A stretch of DNA of 64,000 nucleotides. It comes from Antilocapra americana. Its lineage: Eukaryota > Chordata > Mammalia > Artiodactyla > Antilocapridae. Made by a program: the position numbers and the translations under genes. Position 1 is the first letter of the stretch. Every line of letters begins with the position of its first letter. Below are positions 21,790 through 34,119 of the stretch, piece after piece. The notes under the pieces are model-generated. The model did no database searches. It had not been told where the DNA came from and saw only the letters and a list, made by a program, of their open reading frames with translations. The stretch spans positions 38,868,033 through 38,932,032 of the forward strand of contig ML661885.1 in NCBI GenBank assembly GCA_007570785.1. The letters are read 5' to 3'.

Positions 21790-23110
21790 CTTGGAGAGAG
21801 CTTGGAAGTGCTGCACCCCTTCCCCTGTACCTTGGGGTGTGTATCTCTTCTGCTCCTGAGCTGCTTGTTTTTCTAACAGTTTGATACTCTTAATAAGTAA
21901 ACTGTTTTCTTGAGGTCTGTGAGCTCTTCTAGCAAATTATTAAACCTGAGGAGGGGGTCTTAAGAGCCCCTGATCTATGGCTGGTTGGCCAGGAGTTCGG
22001 GTGACACCCTAGGACTCGCAGCTGGTGGTTAAAGTGGAGAGCAGTCTTGTGGAACTGAGTCCCTCCCCTGAGGGGTCTGCATTAACTCTGGGTCACTAGT
22101 AGCAACAGTTGAGGACTAGGATACCCAGCTGTGCCCGGAGAGTTAGAGAATTGCTTGGTGTGGAAAAAACCCTCACATGTTGGTTTCAGAAGTGAAGTAT
22201 TGAGAGTAAAAGAAAGAGAATTCCTTTTCCAGAAATTTTACGTTTTATTTTATATTCTTTGTAGACAATATGTAATTGGTCATATACTATTGTATTGACT
22301 GGATATACCACCGGTTACTTAAGCATTCCATGATTGCTCATTTGATAACAAATCTAAATTTTTTTTGCCAATGTCACCTTTGTACAGTAACTTTTACTTG
22401 ATGTGAGGTTATATCCTAGGATATATTTCCAGTGGATTTAATAGGTTGAAGTTTTGAACATTTAAAAAGATAAAAGATGTTCTAGCACTCTTTCCTGAAT
22501 GATATTGTTTATTTTTTTTCTCTTTCCATAAAGCAAGTGTCTTTTCTTATTTGTGCATTTTTTTTTCAACTTAAAACAATGGCATTATAATCAGAAGGGT
22601 CTTTCCTAAGGAAAGAAGATTTTGCATTTACCTGGTAGTTTCACTGAGGATAACCTGGTCCCTTCAGGTCCTAGATCTTTGCCTTGTAACTTGACCATCA
22701 CAATACTGCTCATGGGTGTAGTCTGAGCAGCTCCGCACTAATGAGTTCTCATCCACCTCTACTGCATTGCCAAGAGATGGTAGAGCCACAAACATAATCT
22801 CGTCTTAAATGTGAAGCAGTCAAACAAATTCAAGACTCATTCAGGGTTATTCCTGTTTTCCAGTCTGATAGTTCATTCTTTTTTATGAGTCTAGCTGTCC
22901 TGTTCTTCCTTCTGAGTCTGCTTTAAAGTGATAAATTTATCTTTGAAACTTGAGGTCTGTTTGGCTAGTTTGATTACCACATAGGGAATCTCAGGAAGGT
23001 CATATAATGGTAGTTTTGCTTAAAAATGAAGGCTCTTCCAGGAGCATTATTAATATTATTTTTTTCAGCAAATATTTATTGTGTGTTGCTTTGTGCAAGA
23101 CACAATGCCA
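21790..23110. other. Unique sequence, no gene seen
   Basis: Mostly AT-rich unique DNA. No repeat class confidently recognised and no coding exon. Confidence 0.4.
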
Positions 23111-23111
23111 G

Positions 23112-23249
23112 GGGACATCCCTTTTGGTCTAGTAGTTAAGACTTTGCTTTCCAGGGCAGGGGGTGTGGGTTTGATCCTTGGTCAGGGAGCTAAGATCCCT
23201 GGTCAGGGAGCTCGGCCAAAAAACTAAAAAAAAAAAAAAAAAAAAAAAA
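23112..23249 (+). mobile_element. CHR-type tRNA SINE
   Basis: Sense CHR: 'catcccttttggtctagtag', 'ttaagactttgctttccagg', 'gggtttgatccttggtcagg'. A short internal duplication of 'gatccctggtcagggagct' and a pure poly-A tail of about 22 nt follow. Confidence 0.88.
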
Positions 23250-25130
23250 CTTTTAAAATGGTCCACATCAAACAAATCTTTTAATAAAAAATGATACTGC
23301 CAAGTGTCATGGGAAATACAAGGTGAATAACACACTTTTCCTATCCTCAAAGGATTTACACTCATTTCTTTAGTACTGTTTTAGTTTCTTTTATTTAACT
23401 GCATTCTCTACTAAAGAATATCAATATTTTGTGCTGCACTTGCTCCACTGTCTGGAAACCCCCGGGGAAGATGTTTTTTTTTATCTTGCATGTCTTGTGA
23501 GTAGAGTGCATGGGATGTTGTATCTTACTCAGGGAACTCCTGTGAGGTACTTAACGCGCCTGAGGACTTGACTGATGCATATTTTATGAGCTAAGACGGA
23601 CCCGGAGGTCTTCCAGTATCTGTGTTACACTTTTCAGTCCTGGCTTCTCTTCCTTTGGGCATTTAGGTTACTCATGTGGTCAACCAGGATCTAAAAATAA
23701 ACCTAGAAACTTTGAGAGTTTTTTTTTTTCTCTTTTTCTTCTTTCTTGGCTGATTGATGTGTGTTTTCATGTCTCCCAAACTGTGCTATGTTACTATTTA
23801 CTTTTGCATTATGTATAGCACTTAGCAACCAACAGTGGAAATGAAAGTTAAGAGCACAGCCAGTCCTGGCCGAGCTGGAGGAACCAGCCAGCTGAGGCCT
23901 CAGAGAATTCTCCTTCCCTCCCCCATCCCTGAGAGTCTGTGGCCCTGGGGTCCACCTTGCCGGCCTCAAGTTCCTGCTTTTGCCTTCTCGGCTGGTGGCC
24001 AAGTGGGGACCAGATGGAGGGATGGGAAGGACCCCTGTTGCCCCTGCCCTTACCCCTCTTCGTTCCCTTGCCTGGTCAGCATGGGTGGGGTGGGTCCCTT
24101 CACCCTGGGAGGGCAGGCCCTGGCCACCACTGGCATCTTGGCGCCTGTGACAGTCCTGTAGGGTCGGAGGCATGGTAGCGCTGTGTCTTATTTGGAGGTC
24201 TGAATGCCTTTTCATAAAGGAAGGTCCAGGTTGTGTCTGGGCTGTGCGGGGCCCACAGGACAAAACTCTGTGATTCTTGAGTAAATCTGAGGTTAGGATG
24301 ACTCTTTTAGGGTGACCTCAGGCAGGGTTTAGAACACTGTTTTTGGAGAATACTTCCTACATTCTAAGTGCTCCAGGTTAGGGAGAAACTTAGAACATGA
24401 TCAGCCTATAAGCTGAGGAACTGGCTTTAAAATAAAATATGTGGCTTATTCCTGCATGGGAACAGCCTCTTGTTTGAAACTTTGGGGTAGGTTAGCCTTT
24501 CTCTCCCCCAGCACTCTTCTCTAGCTGTCAGAATTCATTAGTCCTCTGATTTTTAGAATAGGAATTGTACTGAAAAACTTGCATCCTGATTCTCCCAAAA
24601 GAAGGCAGGGAAAAAGACCTTGGGAAGATAGATTCAATTCCTTGATTATTACCTTTTAGCAAAGAATACAAATACAGCAGGGTCTTTGGGGAGGGTCCTT
24701 ATTTTTTTTCCCTAAAGAAATACTGATAAAACTTTTGTTCCTTTCTCAGGACTCCTGTATGCTTCTCATTCTTAGTGCATTTGAAGGAACAGATTTGAAG
24801 AGTATTTCTGGGAATCTTTTTTTCTGGGGAAATAGAGAAATTTTTTTCTAAATAGAGAGATTTTCTGAAAAGATGATTTATATCACCTTTCTTTAGCAAA
24901 ATCCACTTTTTTAAAGGCTGAAAGGCACAGTTCAGAATGATAAACACACTTATTTGGAAAAGGAACAAAGTCTGTATAGTTGCTTATGTAATTTTCACAG
25001 GAGGGACAAAACAGTTAAAGAGTAACTCCCCTTCCCCCAACTTCTAGGTGACTTTTTTTCCCAACCTCAGAAGGGGTGGGCCCACTCAGAACAGGAAGTA
25101 ATCACAGGCCAGTGGTTTGAGTAATGAGAG
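23250..25130. other. Unique sequence, no gene seen
   Basis: Includes a GC-richer block at 23,830-24,260 with overlapping chance frames on both strands. I see no splice-bounded coding exon and no recognisable domain. AT-rich elsewhere. Confidence 0.4.
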
Positions 25131-25139
25131 AAGGTTCTG

Positions 25140-25800
25140 GATTTGGCTTAGCTGAGAGCCAGGTCAGGCTACAGATGCTCTCCTGCTTCTACAGCATCCG
25201 CATATGCACACAGGCCCTGCTCAACAAGAATGAGGAGCCAGAGCAATAGCTGCAGACATGCAGCAGAAGAGGAGGCTACACTGTGAGCGGCTGCAGAGGG
25301 AGGAGAGGTCTGAGAAGTTGGCATATCAGCCCTGGTATGTGGAATGGGGCTTCCCAGGTGGCGCCAGTGATAAAGAACCCGCCTACCAATGCAAGTAGAC
25401 ATGAGAGATACAGGTTCAATCCCTGGGTTGCGAAGATCCCCTGGAGGAGGGCATGGCAACCCACTCCAGTATTCTTGCCTGGAGAATCCCATAGACAGAG
25501 GAGCCTGGCAGGCTACGGTCCATAGGGTCTCACAGAGTTGGATACAACTGAAGCGACGTAGCACGCATACACGCAAAGGAATCAACTAGTCCCTAGGGGT
25601 CAGTGCAGGACCCAAGAGGAACAGGGCACGGGACCGGATGAGGACCGAGACAGTCCCCTTCCACGTGCCACCCGGGGCTCAGGTTGTCCCATTAGGGAGG
25701 ATCTCCCCTGTAGTTATATCCATGTGCTGACAGTTCTATATGTATTGTGTAAAAATATGTATTTCTATTTAAGTTAATCACTTAATAAATTGTTGGTTTA
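25140..25800 (+). pseudogene. Possible decayed retrocopy or orphan 3' exon
   Basis: A segment of exon-like composition. A short frame at 25,172-25,246 opens with ATG and ends '...NKNEEPEQ*', and an overlapping frame reads a charged, helix-like 'MQQKRRLHCERLQREERSEK'. Downstream of an inserted Bov-tA the sequence turns 3'-UTR-like and ends with AATAAA at 25,784-25,789. A 'tctcctgcttctacag' tract at about 25,180-25,195 also resembles a splice acceptor, so a real terminal exon cannot be excluded. No poly-A tail or TSD was found. The parent gene is not recognised. Confidence 0.35.
25346..25577 (+). mobile_element. Bov-tA SINE
   Basis: Full-length-like sense Bov-tA: 'gcttcccaggtggcgccagt', 'tcaatccctgggttgcgaag', 'gcatggcaacccactccagt', 'gagcctggcaggctacggtc'. 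Only a short ggaat repeat flanks it (25,341-25,345 and 25,578-25,582). Confidence 0.92.
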
Positions 25801-25869
25801 GCCTGGGCCCTCTCAGTGGTCAAGGATAAGATGTCACTCAAATGAGTTCAAGTACAAGGGGCTCATTGT

Positions 25870-26088
25870 AATGACGACTACAACCGGCATTACATTGTCC
25901 CCGAGTGTAACGTAATGGATTCTTCTGCCCTACCCTGGGGGTAGTGTTATTATCCCCATTCTGCTGAGGAGGAGCAGGCTTAGAGAATGTGTCCTAAGCA
26001 TGTGGATGGTCAGTGGGAATCCAGACTCACACCCAGGTGGTCACTTGGGAATCTTATTCTCTAACCACTGGACTGCTCTGCCCCTTGA
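25870..26088 (-). repeat. MIR SINE
   Basis: Antisense MIR: 'gtagtgttattatccccatt', 'ctgctgaggaggagcaggct', 'ctctaaccactggactgctc'. Near full length in outline, diverged. Confidence 0.7.
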
Positions 26089-27920
26089 AATGATTCTGAG
26101 CCCGTGAAGCAAAGAATAGCTGGGTCTCCTGGGCGCCAAAACAAAGGACTGGAACATTGGGAATGGACTCATGACCTTTCCCAGAGGTTATGTGGTCTCT
26201 GCTCAGTTAGCCCTTCCCCTTTTCTCTCCTATCTTCCTCTATTGCTTCATTTTCCTCATGGTCCCTGAATGGCCAGCCCATAAGGCGGCAGCCTGGGACC
26301 TCAGAATCTTCTGGCTGAAACTCGTAACTGAGAATTTCCTAGTGGCCTAGCTCACTGAGCCAGGCTACACAGCCTCTGCAACCTGGCTAGGAAAATTATT
26401 AGCTGCCTTTGGGTTGCCTGTTCATTCCAGGTCCACTGGGGGTTGCCTCGAGCACAGACTTCTCTAGCACTATTTTCCCAAGCAGGCGATTGTGGGTAAG
26501 ATCAGGAAGTTGTTCAGAGCAGGAAGTTAACATCTGGTATAAGCTCATTTTCTACTTTAATACTTTTAAATGCTTTAACACATTTGCTATCTTTGTAAAG
26601 TCTCAAGTCAAAAGAATCTGTATCTGTTCAGACTTTTCAGGTTGTGAATGGAAGAAACTGAATTCCAAGGGACTTAGTAAGATATCAGATTTAATTGGTT
26701 CTCATAACTGTGTAGGCAGAAGCTTGGCTGGACCCAGGTCTGAAACAATAACAGCAGAAATGGATCTCTTGCCATCGCGGGGCTCTGAGTTCATCTGAAT
26801 TGGTTTCATCCTCAGGCAGGTTGTCCTTTCATGACCTCAAGACCCCATTGGAAGTTCCAGGCTTATCCATTAGCTGAGCCGCCCCAGTGGAAAGTGTCTT
26901 TTTCTTTATAACGAAATTTACAGCAAAATTCCCAGGTTTGAATCTCACTACTCTGGATTGCCAGTCTCTCAACCAAACCTGGCAACCAGGCTGATAGGTT
27001 AGGCCTGAGTCATTGCCCACTCGTGGAGAGGGGTTAAAACCATCCCTTTATTAAAACACATGAACTGAGTATGGGGCGTATGGTCTCCAGAGACAAGTGG
27101 GATGTTAGTACTTGAAGAAATGAGAGTGGATGCCGTCCAGACAAAAATAACCCATGTCCACTTGTAAAGATTTTTAGGTATATCATAAATAACTGGATAT
27201 CCATAATCAAGATTTGGGAGCTTAGGGTAAGCAGTCTGGGTCCCTGACTTTATCTTATTTGTATGTGACAAATCCAAAGACCTTCCTAGTGTTTGGAAAG
27301 GCGTAGATCACCTATGTTTTCTTAGACATTAATCCTGAAAAATGATGCTATTAAATCAACCAAAATTATTATTAAGACTTATATCTTTTGAGAAAACCAA
27401 TCACAGGATGGCCTTGTCTCCATTTTTTGATTAAGTCAGAGGATAAGACTTGAAGAACTCTTGTTGGGTGCCCTCTATTTAAAGTCTAATCTGTTGTGGC
27501 ATTGAAATGACTTTGGTGAATTACATAAAGGCTTTGTGTAAAGCAGTGCTAGACTCTAAGACCCAGTTTATCAAGGTAATGATTAAATTGTCCTGTTTAT
27601 ATATCCATGATCTTAATACCTACTGGGAAATAATTGCTTGGTTTTTAACTATCTCATAAATCAGGAACTTCAAGGCCAGGGGAGGTTAAATTAGTAGGTT
27701 TTCATGCTAGCAGATGCAAGTTGAATCTGTGCAACTCCGAGTCTTGAGTCTGTGTGTGTGTGTATGCGCAGATGTAACTTTGTGCTGATAGAATTGCCAT
27801 AACTCTTTGCTTACCATACCTGCTGCCGTGGTCCCAGATGTCCTTGGGAACAAATGATCAGCTGCTTTTGAGTATCAAAATTTTGCAGACATTTGCCTTA
27901 ATTTATTTTATTTATTTAAA
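26089..27920. other. Unique sequence, no gene seen
   Basis: Unique DNA with a small (TG)n run near 27,752-27,764. A 129-residue open frame at 26,409-26,798 has no recognisable domain. Parts may be very old repeats below my recognition. Confidence 0.35.
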
Positions 27921-27924
27921 ATTT

Positions 27925-28034
27925 TAGGGATTCCATGGCAGTACAGTGGTTAGGACTCTGTGTTTTTGCTGCCCATGGGTTCAATCCTTGGTCAGGAAAC
28001 TAAGATCTCACAAGGCTCACAGCCAAAAAAAAAA
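27925..28034 (+). mobile_element. CHR-type tRNA SINE
   Basis: Sense CHR: 'gggattccatggcagtacag', 'tggttaggactctgtgtttt', 'gggttcaatccttggtcagg', then an A-rich tail. Diverged head. Confidence 0.82.
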
Positions 28035-28039
28035 GTTTT

Positions 28040-28690
28040 TTTTTTTTTTATATTAGTGGTGTTAAAAAAGTTCCCTCATAATGCCAAAATGTGTTTCTTC
28101 TCTCTTGACCTTCATTTAGTGGTGCAACTATTACTTGGTTTCATACTGATTTGAAGTTTCAATTGCAAACATCAGTGCCCACTCTGGCTAGTTTATACAG
28201 AAAGAGAGTTTGTAAAATGATATTGAAGAGCTCAGAGAATTTCTTGGAGGATCAGAATCAGACTTGGAGGCCACATAGCCAGGAACACTACACAGATCAC
28301 ACCCCTGGTAGCTCCAGTGGAGACCCTGACATGGCTGCCACAGAGCATAGGTCCCTCTGCACATACCACCAAGTGAGTCCTTGTGGTGGGACCCTGTCAC
28401 TGTTGCTGCTGCAAGCTGGGCATCTCTCTGCCGCGCTCCACCCATCCCCACCATGCTGAATTTCATATGGTGCCTCCCTCTGTACCCCTGCTCTCTTCTG
28501 AGAAGGTTGGCATGGATGCTGCTGAGTGGTGGAGTCCAGGACACATGCCTGTACTCCAGGTGCAAAACAGTCTGGGGATGTACTTCTTGGAAAGATGTGG
28601 ACTTGGAAGGTAGGAAGCTTCTCAAACGTGGGAGGAGTGATTGAGAAAATGCTGTGCCCACAAAATAGGACAAATTACTACTCTTACCTC
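28040..28690. other. Unclassified sequence upstream of BovB
   Basis: Exon-like GC content but no recognised gene. The longest open frame of the window (284 residues, minus strand, 29,042-28,188) spans this segment plus antisense BovB. Because more than a third of it is BovB 3' sequence read backwards, it is most likely a chance frame. Confidence 0.4.
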
Positions 28691-29148
28691 TATACCTAGT
28701 CAGGGCTATGGTGTTTCCAGTAGTCATGTATGGGTGTGAGAGTTGGACTATAAAGAAAGCTGAGTGCAGAAGAATTGATGCTTTTGAACTGTGGAGTTGG
28801 AGAAGACTTTTGAGAGTCCCTTGGACTGCAAGGAGATCCAACCAGCCCATCCTAAAGGAGATCAGTCCTGAATATTCATTGGAAAGACTGATGTTGAAGT
28901 TGAAACTCCAATACTTTGGCCAACTGATGTGAAGACCTGACTCATTTGAAAAGACCCTGAGGCTGGGAAAGATTGAAGGCGGGAGGAGAAAGGGATGACA
29001 GAGGATGGGATGGTTGGATAGCATCACTGACGTGATGGACATGAGTTTGAGTAAGCTCCAGGAGTTGGTGATGGACAGGGAGGTCTGGAGTGCTGTAGTC
29101 CATGGGGTCGCAAAGAGTCGGACATGACTGAGTGATTGAACTGAACCT
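28691..29148 (+). mobile_element. BovB LINE 3' end
   Basis: Sense BovB through to its true 3' end: 'cagtagtcatgtatgggtgt', 'gagagttggactataaagaa', 'gaagacttttgagagtccct', 'gtcgcaaagagtcggacatg', ending 'gagtgattgaactgaa'. Confidence 0.92.
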
Positions 29149-29365
29149 CCTATATACTTATTGTTCTAAAATAGTGACTGACATCTAACAGTAGTCCTGT
29201 TCCCTACTGAATGAATTCAGAAAGGACCGTCCCCCGCCCCTCCACCCCCACCAGCCTAATGCCACATTGGAGTTTCACTACTTTTCATTGAGTGGAAACC
29301 TCCACACTCACCTCTTTACTGCCTTTGGTTGCCTCATCAGTACTGGCTAAATCAGTCTCCATCCA
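29149..29365. other. Unique sequence
   Basis: No feature recognised between BovB and MIR. Confidence 0.4.
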
Positions 29366-29369
29366 TTAC

Positions 29370-29505
29370 CTGTGTGAAGGCAGGAAACGGCTCTGAAAAG
29401 CAACGATGAGTCATCTGTTGCTCAGAGGAGGTAACTCACCTGCCCAAAGTCACACAGCCTGTAAGTGTTTAAAACCCAAGTCCACTGCAGAGCCCGCTTC
29501 TCTAA
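29370..29505 (-). repeat. MIR SINE
   Basis: Antisense MIR: 'ctcagaggaggtaactcacc', 'gcccaaagtcacacagcctg', 'taagtgtttaaaacccaag'. Clear core motif order. Confidence 0.7.
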
Positions 29506-29819
29506 CAACTTTGCAGGAATGTCTTTGGAGTGACATGCACTCTGAATTGAGGGTTTTCCTCATCAGTAGTATGTGTTAGAGAGATGGACCTCTTTGAGGC
29601 TGGACCTCTCCTGAGCCCACAACACTGTCTCTCTGCCTCCTTAGAAGATGAATTGTCCAGTGTTGGTGAGGGAAGTGGCATTTACTTGTGTCTCTGCCAT
29701 GGACATGCCCCTGGTATAAACTAGGAAATGAATATTATTAGTTGCAAATAGAAGCTTTAAAAATGTTCACGGAAATTTCCAATAACATGGTTTGCTTTAC
29801 AGCATAATTCATGATAGAT

Positions 29820-30145
29820 AAGTTGTATGCCCCACAAATTCATATCTTGAAGCCCTCTTCCCCAATGTGAAGGTATTTAGATAGGTCCTGTAGGGAGATA
29901 ATTAAGATTAAATAAGGGTGGGCTCTACAGCTCAGTCTTTCTGTGTGTATGCATGGAGAAAAGGCCACCGTGAGAAGGTGATCGTTTATAAGCCATTCTT
30001 CCTCTGGTGCAGAAGAATGCCTCACCAGAAACCAGCTCTGCTGAAGTCTTGGTCTTGGACTTCCAGCCTTCAGAACTGTGAGGAAATCAGTATCTGTTGC
30101 TGAAGTTACCCAGCCTGAGGTGTTCTGTTGCAGCACCCTGAGCAA
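29820..30145 (+). mobile_element. ERVL-MaLR (MLT1-type) LTR
   Basis: Sense LTR-like order: 'ccccacaaattcatatcttg', 'tggtcttggacttccagcct', 'tcagaactgtgaggaaatca', 'gttacccagcctgaggtgtt', 'ctgttgcagcaccctgag'. Old, non-coding. Confidence 0.7.
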
Positions 30146-30339
30146 ATGACTGTGGGTCGTTTGCCTTAAATCCCAAATAGGAAGGCAGGGATGGTAGCTG
30201 CATATGCAACAGAAGCTAGAGGAGCTATGGGGCCTGGAGGAGGCTGAGAAAACAGCTCGTCAGGGGCTCATTAAAGGCTCCACCGGAGACAGTGCCATGG
30301 AAGTGGGCACCGAGGGAGCTGGAGTGCCTTGCGGGTTTC

Positions 30340-30536
30340 AAAGCATGGGCTCTGGGCTCTGACTTCCTGCGATTAAATCCTGTGCTGGCTTGCTGGCTGT
30401 GTGACTACAGCCGAGTTGCTTAACCCTGCTGAGCTTTCCTTTTTTAAAAAGGAGAGTAATGACAGTACCTATTGTCATCATAGGTAATAACAACATTGGG
30501 GGAGAGATTAAATGAGACAATGCATGTGAAACTATT
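30340..30536 (+). repeat. MIR SINE
   Basis: Sense MIR: 'gcatgggctctgggctctga', 'gctggctgtgtgactacagc', 'gagttgcttaaccctgctga', 'agattaaatgagacaatgca'. One of the better preserved MIRs here. Confidence 0.8.
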
Positions 30537-30537
30537 T

Positions 30538-30745
30538 AAGCTATGCTTATGGTAAAGCGTCTGCCTACCATGCAGGAGACCCAGGTTCAATCCCTAGGTC
30601 AGGAAGATCTCCTGGAGAAGGAAATGGCAACCCACTCCAGTACTCTTGCCTGGAGAATTCTATGGACAGAGGAGCCTGGTAGACTACAGTCCATGGGATC
30701 ACAAAGAGTTGGACACGACTGAGCGATTTCACTTTCACTTTAGCT
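30538..30745 (+). mobile_element. Bov-tA SINE
   Basis: Sense Bov-tA lacking the first part of the tRNA head: 'ggtaaagcgtctgcctacca', 'ttcaatccctaggtcaggaa', 'ggaaatggcaacccactcca', 'ggacacgactgagcgatttc'. It is inserted at the end of a MIR. Confidence 0.92.
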
Positions 30746-33065
30746 TGAGATAAGCATTCAGTAAATTATTAATATTAGTTATTAATATTATTTGAACCAG
30801 CAGAGAATGAGGTAAGGTGTGTTTGCAGAGGAAAAAGATGGCAATCACAGTCTGAAGAAATGTGTGAACAGTGGAGGGAGGACATGGCATGCATTTTGTG
30901 AACAGTGGTGTGGTTTGTCTGGAGCCCCAGTTCAGTCCGGCTCACTTTTTCTGAGTCTGTGTTTTTCGAGGAGGCTTTTCTTGGAAGAGGTTTCCTGAAA
31001 GGGGCTTTGAAGGAGCCTAGAAGCATATCCTGGCCCGCCCGACAGTGTTTCTCATTGTCCATGAGCAAACTGGCCTTCTGATTTATTAATCAATTTCTTG
31101 AGTCAGTCCCCCAGAGTCTCATCACCCCTCAGGGAACTGATAAAATCAAATTCCTGAATGTGCAGAGCTGAAGACCAGGCCTTGGACCTGCAGTGACCCC
31201 TTGGAGGTACAGACATTGTGAGGCCCAGCTGCAAACAGAGAACTTGCCCACCGCTGTCTCTCCTCCCCCTTACTCTAACCTTTAAGCTTTTAAACAGTAT
31301 GAAAGACTGAACCCCAACTATCTGGTGAGACTGGGCAAGAACATAGCATGAGGAAGGAAGATGTCCATTAAATGCTTGCTGGGCTAATGAAGAGTACTCA
31401 CTGCTGGTGATGCAATGGGCAGTGGACTGGGGAGGGAGGACTCACACCCGGGAAGCAAGGGTCTGGGTTCTGGTCCCTTCTCCCACTTACTGTGTGCTTT
31501 TGGACAAATCCCTTAACTGAGCCTCGCATGCCTTAGCTGTGCTATGAAGATCTTCCCCTACTGAAGGCAGAACATGGCTGAATGCCCTCTTGGTTTCTCT
31601 TCTGGCTGTAATACTGATGCCCTAATAAGACGACTCCAACAAGGGTTAAGGATATTTTATGGCACCATATTTTTCTTCCATGTAAAAACCAAGATGAGCT
31701 ACAGATAGACTCTACTCTGTCCTGCCCTCTGATTGTCTCATGTTTGTTTCCTTGTTGGCCCATTTGAAATGAAGCAAGGTTGTGTGGGTGGGGTGTTCAT
31801 GGTGCAGAAAGTCAATAAACACAATTCTCATCGTTCACCACGCCCATCACATCATTGAGCATTTAAAAGGTGCTCAATAAACACTAGTTGAATTGAACTG
31901 AATATTACTGCCTGACAGCTAATGAATTCAAGTTGCATTCTTATACTAAAGATATTATTTGCCCCATCTACAGAATGGTAATCATAAGATAAACACAAAT
32001 GAAAAATAAAACTGGTTATTTCAAAGAACAGAGGATGCGTTATGAGGGCTATTAGTTCTGTTCAGAGTGCATTTATTCAATAATGACTCATGTCAGTTTA
32101 TTCTAGGATGTCATATCATTTTGAAATTATCACCCCTGTCTCCCCAAATTCATGAGACTGAAAAATTCAAACAATAATTTTGTTTTAAAATTCAGCCTCC
32201 TGCAGCCTTATTGGCAAGAATAAAGGGTGTTAATATTGCAAATTTGTCCTTCATGTGACTTGGATAAATGCTGCTCACATCTTTATTCTGTCCTTTTGTC
32301 AATGGAGGATTCATTTCTTGTCTGAGACTAATGTGAGAATCTATTAAGCTGTCCAATCAGTGGACAGCCGGTTTTTATATGTGCAAGAATTCTTAAGTCC
32401 CCCATTTCAGATACACAAAAAGAAAACAAAACCCGTATAAAACACCCCTTTTCCATGTGCTGTTAGCTTCCCGGAGTAAGGTTATGATTGTGATGTACTT
32501 GTGTGCCGGCCTTCCTGAATGCATAGGCCAGCAGCACAGACTGGGATTCCTTCCTGTGCTGGAGCTGAGGCTGCTCGGGACTCGGTTTAATCCCCTGCGT
32601 CAAGGGTGGCGTCTGTATCTAAAGACAGTACTGTTAATTCACTTTCTAAATCAAAAGATGTACTCTAGAGGCCCGCTGACATGCTTTAGTTGACCTGTAG
32701 CACTTTTAGGACTTAAATTTTGTTGCCAGCTTAAAAAGGAGACTAGACTATGTCTCATAAAAATGTGGATTTCAAACTTCTCTTGAAATGTCATCGTATC
32801 TGCCTCTAAAATGGCGCACGGCTGCCATCAGCAAGCTGAGCAGCGCCCGCTGTCTTTAGAGAGCGCACGGGCACACTCACTCTCCATACTGCTGCAAACC
32901 CTGGCCTGCTCTGTCCCGCCCGCAGGTCTGCTTGCCTCTGTAGGTGTGGTCTTCTTTTGGGGGGGTGGGGTGCACTGTGGCCTGTGGGGTCTTAGTTCCC
33001 TAACGCTGTGCCCCTTGCGGTGGAAGTTCAGAGTCTTAACTATTAGACAAAGGGAAGTACGTTTG
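30746..33065. other. Mostly unique, with MIR remnants
   Basis: MIR-like sense fragment near 31,440-31,535 ('gggttctggtcccttctccc', 'aatcccttaactgagcctcg') and a MIR-tail-like stretch near 31,850-31,895 ('aaaggtgctcaataaacact'). Otherwise unique; no coding exon recognised. Confidence 0.45.
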
Positions 33066-33069
33066 CATT

Positions 33070-33565
33070 TGTAAGTGGTAAAATATACGTAACAAAACAT
33101 TTACCATTTTAATTGTTTGTAAGTGTACAGTTCAACAGTATAAATATTAAGTACCCTTTTTTTGTGTGCCACCATTGTCACCATCCATCTCCTGAATGTT
33201 TTCATTTTTCCCAACTGTTATTCATTAACCAGCAACTTCTCATTTCCCCCTCCCCTCAGCTCCCGACAGTTATCATTCTACTGTATGTCTCAATGAATTT
33301 GACTACTGTAGGTACTTCATATAAATGGGATTGTACAATATTTGCCCTTTTGTGGTCGACTTAGTTCCCTTAGGACAATGTCTTCAAGGTTAATCCATGT
33401 AGCAGATGTCAACATTTCCTTCCTTCTAAAGGCTGAATAATACTCTGTTGTAGGTATACACCACAGTATATCCATTCATCTGTCAGTGGACAGTTGGAAT
33501 GCTTCCATCTTTTGGTGAAATAATGCTGCTATGAACATGGGTGTTCAGATATCTGAGTTCCTTGA
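33070..33565 (-). mobile_element. Old L1 LINE 3' region
   Basis: Antisense L1 with 'aagtgtacagttcaacagta', 'cttcatataaatgggattgt', 'ctgctatgaacatgggtgt'. Same element region as at 11.8 kb. It ends at a Bov-tA insertion. Confidence 0.8.
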
Positions 33566-33569
33566 GAGT

Positions 33570-33776
33570 AAAATTGTTATCACTCAGTTATGTCCGACTA
33601 TTTGTGACCCCATGGACTGTAGCCCGCCAGGCTTCTCTGTCCATGGGATTCCCCAGGCAAGAATACTGGAATGGGTTGCTATTTCCTTCTCCAGGGGATT
33701 GTCCCAATCCAGGGATTGAACCTGGGTCTCCTGCATTGCAGGCAAATTCTTTACCATCTGAGCCACCAGTCCCTTA
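33570..33776 (-). mobile_element. Bov-tA SINE
   Basis: Full antisense Bov-tA: 'actcagttatgtccgactat', 'gactgtagcccgccaggctt', 'tgaacctgggtctcctgcat', and reversed head 'ccatctgagccaccagtccc'. Confidence 0.92.
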
Positions 33777-33961
33777 AACATTTACATTTTTTTTGGACAA
33801 TTTTCTTGACCATTTCCCTTCCATGCTCTTATAGCTCCAGGTTTCCTCTCTTTCACTCATCTCCCACAGGCAAGGGACTGATTTCACTTCAGTTTAATGA
33901 ATTAACTTTTTGGAGAAGCATTGAAAAATCTTTGAGCTATCTCATGAGAATGACTTAAGTT

Positions 33962-34115
33962 GTTTTTTGTTTTAAATTAATTAATTAATTATTTTTCTTT
34001 ACATTATTGTGTTGGTTTTGCCATACATTGACATGAATCCGCCATGGGTATTCATGTGTTCCCCTTCCAGAACCCCCCCTCCCACCTCCCTCCCGATTCC
34101 ATCCCTGATTTAAGT
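33962..34115 (-). mobile_element. L1 3' end fragment
   Basis: Antisense L1 3' UTR: (ttaa)n-like tail, 'tgttggttttgccatacatt', 'gacatgaatccgccatgggt', C-rich tract 'cccccctcccacctccct'. Short and 5' truncated; flanked by ttaagtt-like sequence. Confidence 0.85.
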
Positions 34116-34119
34116 TCTT

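Noticed and set aside
23703..24263. 186-residue minus-strand frame with an overlapping + frame
   Set aside because: Both strands are open over the same GC-richer block, which argues against coding selection on either.
28188..29042. Longest open frame in the window (284 residues, minus strand)
   Set aside because: Its N-terminal part is antisense BovB 3' sequence and the rest has no domain, start context or splice structure; a chance frame.
29820..30145. LTRs as an intact endogenous retrovirus
   Set aside because: No gag, pol or env similarity lies between or beside any of the LTRs; all appear to be isolated old LTRs.
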